DNA of 64,000 nt from positions 268,118 through 332,117 of the forward strand of contig JAAHFN010000001.1 in the NCBI GenBank assembly GCA_010672965.1. The letters run 5' to 3'. Positions 57,090-64,000 of the stretch are shown piece by piece. Position 1 is the first letter of the stretch; each line of letters begins with the position of its first letter. The position numbers and the translations under genes were made by a program. Under the pieces are notes generated by a model. The model did not search any database. It worked only from the letters and a program-made list of their open reading frames with translations, and was not told where the DNA came from. This stretch comes from Oscillatoria sp. SIO1A7 (GTDB lineage: Bacteria; Cyanobacteriota; Cyanobacteriia; Cyanobacteriales; Laspinemataceae).

Positions 57090-60000
57090 TTATTCCATCT
57101 CAATCAGCTTTTGCCAATCGCTAATAGCCGAGGTTGGCCACATCCAATTTTGGCCTAAAGTATTCGGTTCAAAATAAACGGCATTGGTAGCCATAACCCA
57201 TTTACGATTCTTAATCGCTTTACTGAGCAGCATCCTTTGCTCTGCGGCGGGCTTATCTTCTGCAGACTGTTTTAAAACCAGCGCCAGTCCGGCATAGGCG
57301 GCGAGAGAATCGGGACTATCCTGAAATTCTGTAGCTTCCAGCAAAGCTACCACCTCCAACCACATATGCTTGGCACGAGCCAGATTCCCTTCCGCATAAT
57401 AGGCAAAACCCAGAGCATTATGATAGAGAGGGGATTTTGGTTGGGCTTTATTCACTGCAGCTTCCCAGAAGCGCCTCGCATCATCGACGCTATAATCCTT
57501 ATTGCCGGTACGAGCGAACTGCCAAGCCAAGCGACCGTAGAGAAAATTAATATCGGGGCGATCGCGTCTATTATTAGGTATTGTTTGCAAAGCGCCCCGA
57601 GCTTGAGGCAGAGCCCCGCGATCTAGCAGAGCCGTTACCGCCATAAACCCAGCGCTATGCCTTTCGCCAGCAAAATTTTGAATTGCGATCGCCGTTAGTT
57701 CCCCAGTGGCTATTTTCCGCAACTCTTCGAGATATTTGCTCTGGACTTGCCGATATATCTTTTGAAAAGACAATTCAGACTTTTGCTCCTGGGACGCTCT
57801 ATCCAAAACAGTTAGAGCAGATCCCAAGTCATTGCGATAGAGCAATAGCTTAACCGCTTGGACTCCAGCCTTGTGTCGTCCTTGAGAAAACTGTTCCGTT
57901 GCAAAAGCCGCCACTTTTTTATTAGGTTGAGTTCCCAAATCCTTCGGGAAGCCCGGGATAGATTTAAACTCTTCCATTGTAAACTCCGTTGCCGTTTTCA
58001 GAGGTTCCGAAGTCAAATATCCCTTATTTCTCGACCCCTGCCAGTTCCATAGCCCCATACCTAAAATAGCGATCGCCATAATACCCACCGCGCCGCTCAA
58101 CCAAACTTTTAAACTCTGCGGTTGTAAGCTCTGAGAACCCCGAGTATTTCTCTCCTTCAGAAGCCGCTTGGCATCTAATTGCTCTGACTTTGCCTGCGAT
58201 GCTATTGCCGTCGGACGCTCTCCTGCTGTCACTCGGCCATTGCCCTTATCTTGCGAGGGCTTCCTATATTGGGCTGGGCTTTTCGGCATTGCCGCCGCGC
58301 CCATAGGGGTTTGGCTCGCTCCTGCATCTCCCTTTGGTAGCGTTCTAAAAATATCGCCAACTAGCGCTGCTGCATCATCTTCCTCCCAGTCTTGCTCCTG
58401 TTGCTCCTGTTGTCGGGGGGAGCGATCGCTCAAGGGCAGAGTTCTAAAAATATCGCTAACAAGAGCTGCTGCATCATCTTCCTCCCAGTCTTGCTCCTGT
58501 TGCTCCTGTTGTCGGGGGGAGCGATCGCTCAAGGGCAGAGTTCTAAAAATATCGCTAACAAGAGCTGCTGCATCATCATCATCTAGATCTAAATCGTTGT
58601 AGGCGGTATTTTCATATCTGCGATCGTCGTAGGCTGGATTTTCGTAGGCTTGATTCTCGTATTCCTCGTCGTCGAGCCAATCCAAATCCTCGTCTAATTC
58701 TTCTTCAGTTGGGGCAACCATCGCTCCCATTCTGGAAAAGTTATGAGGTAGCCTTGGAGCATCGCCTTCCATTTGCTCGTATTGGCCGTAAGCTTTTTCG
58801 TAGGGAGGATTGGCAGAATTGATTTTCGTTCTGCGGGCAATTGGAGTAGCAGTTTGAGAAATCTGCCCTTGAGGAGCTATTAAATAACCATCAAATTCCT
58901 GATGCAGATAGAGAACCGGCAAAGCCCAGTAAAGTTGATTAGAACTGTAACTAGAAATCAACCCCTGTCTGGCTCGATTCAGACTCATATCTACGGGGTA
59001 ACCCTGTTTGAGGTTGTAATAAAAAAGCCTGGTTAGAGTCAGGGCTACCTCATCGGGAATCCGTTCTGCCATTGCCAAAACTCCGGGAACGCCGCGCTTG
59101 ACCAGAACTTCTGCGAGGTTGCGCCGACTTAAAGCATCGGTTAGGTCTGATGTAGCGGTGTAGGCTCCTTTGCAGGAGTTGAATACAGCCAAGCGAATGC
59201 CATTGTTGACTAACAATCCAGCCAGGTCGTCTCCAGTTAATACCTCGCTTAAGCCAGTTTTTTGATTTACCAAATACAGCTCCCCTCCAGAAGCGCCCAA
59301 ATCGCTGTGACCGGCATAGTGGAGGACCTGGTAGTGGTTTTGTTCTAGGGCTTGGGTTAGGGTTTCTCTATCCGGGCGATCCAGGATTTCCAGCTCTATT
59401 TCTGGAGAGCTTTCTGTTGCTGAATTGACAGGCGATCGCCTTTCCAGTTCTTCGCTCAGTCGTTGCGCTTCCTCTCTGAGAGCCAGGTGTTCTCTATCCG
59501 CCGGTGCCGCCAATACCATCAATATTTTTAGCGGACCATTGGGCTGGGATGGCAGGGACACTGGCGCTAAAGTCGGCTGATAGCGGGAAAAGACTACATC
59601 AAAACCCGTAGCAATCGGGCGAGTTTCTTCGTGGAGTACCTCCCAGGGAAGGCGGGGCAAAAGCGCATCTTTGAGCCCCAAGCGCAGTCGCAATACACTA
59701 TCTTGGTTATGAGCGATCGCTTGGGCTCGGTTGAGGCGATCGCCTACGCTACCTTGAAACAGCGCATTGTATAGCTGCTGGCCTAAAGCAACTAGGGTTC
59801 TTGCTCTCTCGGGATTTTCGTTACCGGGTAAAAAACCTTGCTCCCCTGCTTGGGCGGAATTTTCCCAATCTGGATTTTCCCAATTTTCTTCATATAAATA
59901 GGAGTCATCCAAATAGAAATCCTCCCTGGCCAGATTTTCGCCATTTCCCCGCAGCAAACCAAGCAGAGGATCGTCCATTAGCTGACGGGCTTGGCGCAAC

Positions 60001-60134
60001 CAATCTTCCACGGGCCAGCTCACCTGCTCCTCCGCAGGCAACACGCCTTTTGGTGCCTGTTCGGTTCGCACCAGATATTCATTATCCCCTATGGGAGTTA
60101 CAGAAATGTGCAATTCCTCAAATTTCTGGGTCAC
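57090..60134 (-). CDS. Membrane-anchored CHAT protease with acidic repeats
   Basis: 1014 residues from GTG 60134. A leader with NEYLVRTEQAPKGVLP precedes a CHAT domain at about 100-410; catalytic His is in VLHYAGHSDLG and Cys in AVFNSCKGAY. A very acidic linker (480-600) holds two and a half 33-residue repeats (DDAAALVSDIFRTLP) encoded by 99-bp DNA repeats. One transmembrane helix lies near 680 (WLSGAVGIMAIAILGMGLW), and the C-terminal TPR-like region should be outside the cytoplasm. A protease facing the cytoplasm with an external TPR sensor is a plausible reading. No partner gene is adjacent. Confidence 0.87.
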   Translation of the reverse strand: MTQKFEELHISVTPIGDNEYLVRTEQAPKGVLPAEEQVSWPVEDWLRQARQLMDDPLLGLLRGNGENLAREDFYLDDSYLYEENWENPDWENSAQAGEQGFLPGNENPERARTLVALGQQLYNALFQGSVGDRLNRAQAIAHNQDSVLRLRLGLKDALLPRLPWEVLHEETRPIATGFDVVFSRYQPTLAPVSLPSQPNGPLKILMVLAAPADREHLALREEAQRLSEELERRSPVNSATESSPEIELEILDRPDRETLTQALEQNHYQVLHYAGHSDLGASGGELYLVNQKTGLSEVLTGDDLAGLLVNNGIRLAVFNSCKGAYTATSDLTDALSRRNLAEVLVKRGVPGVLAMAERIPDEVALTLTRLFYYNLKQGYPVDMSLNRARQGLISSYSSNQLYWALPVLYLHQEFDGYLIAPQGQISQTATPIARRTKINSANPPYEKAYGQYEQMEGDAPRLPHNFSRMGAMVAPTEEELDEDLDWLDDEEYENQAYENPAYDDRRYENTAYNDLDLDDDDAAALVSDIFRTLPLSDRSPRQQEQQEQDWEEDDAAALVSDIFRTLPLSDRSPRQQEQQEQDWEEDDAAALVGDIFRTLPKGDAGASQTPMGAAAMPKSPAQYRKPSQDKGNGRVTAGERPTAIASQAKSEQLDAKRLLKERNTRGSQSLQPQSLKVWLSGAVGIMAIAILGMGLWNWQGSRNKGYLTSEPLKTATEFTMEEFKSIPGFPKDLGTQPNKKVAAFATEQFSQGRHKAGVQAVKLLLYRNDLGSALTVLDRASQEQKSELSFQKIYRQVQSKYLEELRKIATGELTAIAIQNFAGERHSAGFMAVTALLDRGALPQARGALQTIPNNRRDRPDINFLYGRLAWQFARTGNKDYSVDDARRFWEAAVNKAQPKSPLYHNALGFAYYAEGNLARAKHMWLEVVALLEATEFQDSPDSLAAYAGLALVLKQSAEDKPAAEQRMLLSKAIKNRKWVMATNAVYFEPNTLGQNWMWPTSAISDWQKLIEME
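58325..58570. repeat. 99-bp in-frame repeats in the CHAT gene
   Basis: Two nearly identical 99-bp units plus a partial third, differing by a few bases near the first copy. They encode the VSDIFRTLPLSDRSPRQQEQ motif with the following QDWEEDD; the QQEQQEQ part is itself a TTGCTCCTG-type 9-bp repeat. Confidence 0.85.
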
Positions 60135-60720
60135 AGCTTAATCGCACTCCTGCTCGGTGTCTGGGTCCTCTATATGCACCACCTCTGGCTATATATGGCG
60201 CTAAATGCCCAATGCATTCCAGCTACGGCTCTGTCCGCAAGCTTTGGAGATCGCCACAATAAATTTTTATTTTTTGAAAGCGACTGGAAATTTTGATAAC
60301 GCCAACTAAGCGATCGGACGAAGGCAGTACCTAAAAAGTTACCTACCGCGAATTATTCTTATGGTCCGCGAAATTAGGGTGTAGGGGGTGGGGTGTAGGG
60401 TGTGGGGGGTGGGGTGTAGGGGGTGGGGTGTAGGGAGTGGGGAGTGGGGTGTGGGTTTAGGCAAAGAGAGTGTGGGAAGAGTGGGAAGAGTGGGAAGCGT
60501 GGGAAGAACTACGCAAAATTTTCTCTTTCCTCTCCCCACTCTCTCCCCACTCCCCAAACCCCACTCCCCACACCCTACACCCCACCTCTCCCGAGCGCCC
60601 TCCTGAGAGATCTCTTCTCTTACACCCCTACACCACCCCTACACCCTACACCCTACACCCTACACCCTACACCCTACACCCTACTAGCCCAATGCCAATT
60701 TTTAATTCCGTCCGGAGCGG
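60135..60720. repeat. Spacer with inverted G-rich/C-rich arrays
   Basis: After a short gene-free stretch, AAATTAGGGTGTAGGGGGTG units run 60371-60458, GTGGGAAGA units 60470-60505, then CACTCCCC and CACCCTA units 60535-60685. The two halves can pair. No gene. Confidence 0.85.
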
Positions 60721-60744
60721 CAATGTATTTTAGGAAAAATAGAG

Positions 60745-60801
60745 TGGTAGATGCACCCCGATTGAACCTCTCCCGGCTTTAAGCAGTCGGGATTTTTTTT
60801 T
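60745..60801 (+). ncRNA. Small RNA-like unit 1 of tandem family
   Basis: Conserved head TGGTAGATGCACCCCGATTG, then a hairpin TCCCG..CGGGA and nine T. It shares this layout with 61087 and 61237. No reading frame. Likely a short transcript of about 55 nt. Confidence 0.6.
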
Positions 60802-60899
60802 GGAAGATAGGCCAAAATATTACCTCTAATACTGAATTAGGTGGAAAGCAAGAAAAAATCAACAGGTCTGGTAATGCGATCGCCCCGCCCGGAACAAAA

Positions 60900-60955
60900 A
60901 AAATAGAAAAATTTCCCGATGACCTTGCAGTCAGATAGTATAAGGGAATGCTTGA
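60900..60955 (+). promoter_or_regulatory. Orphan promoter-like segment of the small-RNA family
   Basis: CCCGATGACC, then GCAGTCAGATAGTATAAGGG and AATG match the DNA just upstream of unit 3 (CCTGATGGGCGTACTCAGAC, AAAGAATAAGGGAATG), including a TATAAG -10-like hexamer. The TGGTAGATGCACC head does not follow, so this looks like a decayed fourth unit. Confidence 0.4.
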
Positions 60956-61086
60956 GTCTCTACATTAGAATGGTTCTGAATTTATGGAGTCGGTATTTTT
61001 ATTTTTTTAAAATTTCGCTCTTTTTAAGACAATCTATACAATTGCAAAAAATCCCGATGCGATCGCCGATACAATGAAAAATTAAA

Positions 61087-61147
61087 TGGTAGATGCACCT
61101 CGATCTAAAACTTCCCGGCTATTGCAACTGGGAAGTTTTTTATTTGG
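61087..61147 (+). ncRNA. Small RNA-like unit 2
   Basis: TGGTAGATGCACCTCGATC head and an ACTTCCC/GGGAAGT hairpin followed by TTTTTTATTT. The stem bases differ from units 1 and 3 but stay paired. A GATACAAT -10-like box is 17 nt upstream. Confidence 0.65.
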
Positions 61148-61236
61148 TTGCTAAGGCTTTGAGAACTTGAAAAATAAATAAGGCAATCGCTTTTCACTTT
61201 TTCCTGATGGGCGTACTCAGACAAAGAATAAGGGAA

Positions 61237-61293
61237 TGGTAGATGCACCCCGATTGACGCCTCCCGGCTTTCACAAGCCGGGAATTTTTTTGT
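61237..61293 (+). ncRNA. Small RNA-like unit 3
   Basis: TGGTAGATGCACCCCGATTG head, perfect CCCGGCTT/AAGCCGGG terminator stem (61263-61282) and TTTTTTT. AGAATAAGGG upstream is promoter-like and resembles the orphan segment at 60900. Confidence 0.65.
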
Positions 61294-61317
61294 CTTGCTG
61301 TCAAGGTATTGGCCAGA

Positions 61318-61522
61318 TATAGCGCTACGCGCAAGTCAAAAGTCTCAAGGTAAGAAGTCAAAAGTAGAATCTGACTAACAAGACCTTCGCCATTTTCCCG
61401 TAGGTTGGGTTTCACTTCGTTCAACCCAATCTACGAATCAAGACATTTTTTGATTTTGGCGAAAGTCTTGGACTAAGGAACGAGCATTTATAAATGTCCT
61501 AATTTATTTGCGTAGTGCTATA
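61318..61522. mobile_element. MITE-like element with nested inverted repeat
   Basis: Ends TATAGCGCTACGCGCAAGTC and TTTGCGTAGTGCTATA. Inside, AAGACCTTCGCCA (61380) and TGGCGAAAGTCTT (61458) bracket a second palindrome with GTAGGTTGGGTTTC/CAACCCAATCTAC. The left end recurs after eno (10634). No gene. The spacer to 61815 continues with CTTAAAACTTAAAACT repeats and a GGCGGGACGCCCGTCCTACGG word. Confidence 0.6.
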
Positions 61523-61819
61523 TTTTTCTTGGCGATACGATTGGGAAATCAAAACTCTCAAGCTAAGAACTTAAAACTTAAAACTCTCAAGCTAAGAACT
61601 CAAAACTTAAAACTTATATCAAATACGGTTAAATGCCCATTGCATTGGATATCGAAGATTCCGTAGGACGGTATCGGCGAAAAGTCCCTTGGAGCGGGAG
61701 GGACAGGCGGGACAGGCGGGACGCCCGTCCTACGGATTTGATATCAAAACTCTCAAGCTAAGAACTCTCAAGCTAAGAACTTAAAACTTAAAACTTAAAA
61801 CTTAAAACTTTAAAAAGAC

Positions 61820-61848
61820 AAAAGGGGACGCATTGCGTCCCCTTTTAT
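61820..61848 (-). terminator. Terminator of the subtilase operon
   Basis: AAAAGGGGACGCA/TGCGTCCCCTTTT hairpin with a T-rich tail on the minus strand, 14 nt past the stop of the small gene at 61862. The A/T flanks on both sides make it potentially bidirectional. Confidence 0.85.
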
Positions 61849-61861
61849 CTTTTTCTAAGGC

Positions 61862-62086
61862 TTAACCGATCGCCTCAAAGCTTAACACTTCTAAAACTGG
61901 CCCAATCATAGCCATTGTCATCACGTCATCCCGAACCCGACCTTCTACTTTAACCATCATTCCCGCTTGTAACAGCGGCTGAGGTGGTTCGTAGAGTTCG
62001 TAGGACATACCTTCTTCGCTCTCTAGAGCCCAGGTTCCGGTGCCGATATCGACATATTTAATCGTGCCAGTTACCGCAATACTCAT
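61862..62086 (-). CDS. Small OB-fold-like protein coupled to subtilase
   Basis: 74 residues, predicted all beta (TGTIKYVDIGTGTWALES, LLQAGMMVKVEGRVRDD, GPVLEVLSFEAIG), resembling a minimal OB-fold. No signal peptide, so cytosolic. Its ATG overlaps the subtilase stop as ATGA, so the two proteins are made together. Function unknown; an inhibitor or chaperone of the protease is possible but unproven. Confidence 0.7.
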   Translation of the reverse strand: MSIAVTGTIKYVDIGTGTWALESEEGMSYELYEPPQPLLQAGMMVKVEGRVRDDVMTMAMIGPVLEVLSFEAIG

Positions 62087-63867
62087 GCAACCCTTGCCTC
62101 ATCTTTCATTGCTAAACGAGCTAGCCCTATGCAGAGCAAAGCATTGACTAGGAGGAAGGCACGGGCAAAAATGCCGCTGCCAAACCATACCAGAGTAGGC
62201 GATGCGATCGCGCTAACAATCAAGCAGCTCGCTACCCCAATGCTAGTCCCTATAGCGAACCATTTCCATTGAGGATGTCCTAGGAACAGCACTATCAAAA
62301 CAGCGGGAACGATGATGCTGGCAAAAATAGGATTGAGAGCGCTACTGCCGCTAATAGCAGTACCCAATTCCGGAATCGAGCTGCCCAGCACCCGGAAAGG
62401 CGCTTGGGGCAAATCGAATATATAGAGACCGCGCAGGAAGAACAGGCCGCTACTACCGGCAACCAAACCAGCGCCCATACCCCAACTCCAGTTGAACGGG
62501 AAGTATTTCCGCAAGAACCAGGCCAGCAGATAGGAGCCGATTACCATTAGCAGCTTGGGCAGCAGTGCATAGACGCCGCCATCAATCCAGAAGCGAGGAT
62601 TCAGATAGCCATTGTCTCGCAACCAACGGAAGAAGTCGCGGAAGCTGATTTGACCGTTCCCCGCCATTTCAACAGCAGTTTTGGCATCCAGATAACCAGC
62701 GCCATAGTAGTTTTGGGGGTCGTCTTGCTCAACCTTCCGAGCGCTTTGCAGCAGAATGGCGGTAACTTCATCGGGGTTTTTGACCCCAGTAGCGTTAATC
62801 AGAGCGGCAACCCCAGCCACATGGGGCGATGCCATACTGGTGCCTTGCAAATAAGCAAAAATGGGTTGGCCGGTTTTGGGATCGATGGTATGTTGCAGAA
62901 TGCCATCGGCTTCGTTTTGGGACTTATCACCACCCGGTGCGGAGATATCCACCCCAGCACCATAGTTGGTGTAGAATGCTGGTTTTCCAGATGGCCCAGT
63001 AGAAGATACGCCTATTACCCGAGCATAGCGAGCGGGATAGGAAGCACCATTCCGCTTCTCATTACCTGCTGCGGCGATAATCGTGACGCCTTTACTGTGG
63101 GCGTATTCGATTGCCTCTTTCATCGCAGCGCTTTCGCCACCACCACCGAGGCTCATGTTAATCACAGTGGCCCCATTGTCCGCAGCAAATTTGATGGCTT
63201 CGGCAATATCCGCCACGGTGCCGCCACCGCTAGCACTCAATACTTTTAAAGGCATGAGCTGGGCTTCGTAGGCGATGCCTGCTACCCCGAAGTTGTTATT
63301 GGTGCTTTGGGCAACGGTGCCAGCAACGTGGGTGCCATGCCCGTTATCATCGGCAGCGTTTTCGCGATCGTTCACGAAATCATAGCCTTTGACGAATTTG
63401 GTATCTTTTAAGTCGGGAACCGGACTGATGCCCGTGTCGATTACCGCCACCGTCGCGCCGCTACCTTTGGTTTCCTCCCAAGCCGCCTCTGCATTTATAG
63501 CTTTGAGGTTCCACTGCTTGCTATAGTCGGGGTCATTGGGCATCCCCAAGGCCCGATATTGATAGTCTGGCTCTATATACTCCGTATATTTGGAGAGTTC
63601 CGAGCGCTTGAGACTGTCGAGCATTTCCCGGTTGCCCCTAACAATGTAGAGATTGTCCGTAGTGGAAAATATACTGTTTAGGCGAGGGGTTACTTTGTAT
63701 GTTTCAGCTATTTCTCCGACCTGGTTCCGGATCTCGGCGGCTGGGATATCCTCCCGGAAGTCCAGGACAATAGAGTTATAGGTTCCTTGGCTAGCTAGGC
63801 CGTCGAAGCTGGCGATCGCCCAAATCAGTCCAACTACAAACAAACCTAGCAACAGTAGTTTTTTCAT
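62083..63867 (-). CDS. S8 subtilisin-like protease with C-terminal membrane domain
   Basis: 594 residues from ATG 63867. A signal peptide (KKLLLLGLFVVGLIWAIAS) is followed by an inhibitor-I9-like propeptide (to about 110) and the S8 domain: Asp in VAVIDTGIS, His in NGHGTHVAGT, Ser in GTSMASPHVAG, all present. After residue 400 come four or five hydrophobic helices forming a membrane domain. The protease should be secreted or lumenal yet anchored. A frame to TTG 63921 exists, but GGAAAG at 63876-63881 supports the ATG. Coupled to the small downstream gene. Confidence 0.92.
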   Translation of the reverse strand: MKKLLLLGLFVVGLIWAIASFDGLASQGTYNSIVLDFREDIPAAEIRNQVGEIAETYKVTPRLNSIFSTTDNLYIVRGNREMLDSLKRSELSKYTEYIEPDYQYRALGMPNDPDYSKQWNLKAINAEAAWEETKGSGATVAVIDTGISPVPDLKDTKFVKGYDFVNDRENAADDNGHGTHVAGTVAQSTNNNFGVAGIAYEAQLMPLKVLSASGGGTVADIAEAIKFAADNGATVINMSLGGGGESAAMKEAIEYAHSKGVTIIAAAGNEKRNGASYPARYARVIGVSSTGPSGKPAFYTNYGAGVDISAPGGDKSQNEADGILQHTIDPKTGQPIFAYLQGTSMASPHVAGVAALINATGVKNPDEVTAILLQSARKVEQDDPQNYYGAGYLDAKTAVEMAGNGQISFRDFFRWLRDNGYLNPRFWIDGGVYALLPKLLMVIGSYLLAWFLRKYFPFNWSWGMGAGLVAGSSGLFFLRGLYIFDLPQAPFRVLGSSIPELGTAISGSSALNPIFASIIVPAVLIVLFLGHPQWKWFAIGTSIGVASCLIVSAIASPTLVWFGSGIFARAFLLVNALLCIGLARLAMKDEARVA

Positions 63868-63875
63868 AACAGTTG

Positions 63876-63881
63876 CTTTCC
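63876..63881 (-). promoter_or_regulatory. Ribosome-binding site deciding the subtilase start
   Basis: GGAAAG on the minus strand, eight bases before ATG 63867. The window's last 20 bp (CTATTAGCTCTCAGCTCT) are the edge of another AGCTCTC repeat. Confidence 0.55.
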
Positions 63882-64000
63882 TAGCGCTAGCTTCTTCCCA
63901 CGATAGCTTATGTTTCTCCAATCGTGGGGCTGACTGTTTCCGGACATTTGACTAAGTATTTTTGCTTAAGAATGTTTTCAAGCTATTAGCTCTCAGCTCT

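Noticed and set aside
60339-60782. Several frames of 72-119 residues rich in Pro, Thr and His
   Set aside because: Translations of CACCCTA/CACTCCCC arrays.

Overview
The window is chromosomal DNA of a filamentous cyanobacterium, most likely of the Oscillatoriales type. The evidence is the very frequent HIP1 octamer GCGATCGC, gas-vesicle genes, PEP-CTERM proteins, several TPR/CHAT proteins, cyanobacterial forms of enolase, MoaA, GuaA and S4, and gene-poor spacers full of simple repeats. I recognised no tRNA, rRNA, CRISPR array or complete transposase gene.

Layout. 0-3.4 kb: 3' part of a TPR gene, a large inverted minisatellite holding a MITE, a DUF3095-type gene. 3.4-10.6 kb: housekeeping genes rpsD, moaA, guaA, an NTF2-like gene and eno. 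10.6-14.1 kb: a broken lysozyme-LysM gene, a small membrane protein, a C39-like peptidase and a decayed Rpn-type gene. 14.5 kb: a structured RNA-like element with a second copy at 36.3 kb. 15.3-22.3 kb: two large PEP-CTERM proteins with VIT and von Willebrand A domains, one carrying an N-terminal Ser/Thr kinase. 22.8-31.1 kb: an SDR, a second decayed Rpn gene, a sigma-70-like gene, a Tat-exported aldo/keto reductase, a membrane protein and ribD. 31.5-35.9 kb: a translationally coupled operon TPR-CHAT protease / unknown / HEPN. 36.9-41.3 kb: three small coiled-coil genes divergent from an AAA-type protein lacking Walker A and a PD-(D/E)XK nuclease. 41.6-48.9 kb: a sensor histidine kinase, a Kef-type antiporter, gvpF, gvpG and gvpV. 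49.6-60.1 kb: a PAS/GGDEF/EAL protein, acnB and a membrane-anchored CHAT protein. 60.7-61.3 kb: three tandem small-RNA-like units. 61.9-63.9 kb: a subtilase coupled to a small OB-fold-like protein.

The most unusual property lies between the genes. At least eleven genes of unrelated function end at or within about 30 nt of an array of short G-rich units, mostly GGG-N4 heptamers. These always have the G-rich strand in the sense direction, and several stop codons are supplied by the array itself. Convergent gene pairs are separated by two arrays in inverted orientation. Superimposed are several MITE-like families: one with TA duplication and both a filled and an empty site visible here, one with an 8-bp duplication, and a minisatellite that has entered the coding ends of two genes and the interior of a third.

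The best candidates for undescribed biology are the TPR-CHAT/unknown/HEPN operon, the two-copy structured RNA with compensatory pairing changes, the tandem small-RNA units, the kinase-VIT-vWA-PEP-CTERM pair, and the sense-oriented G-rich 3' arrays.
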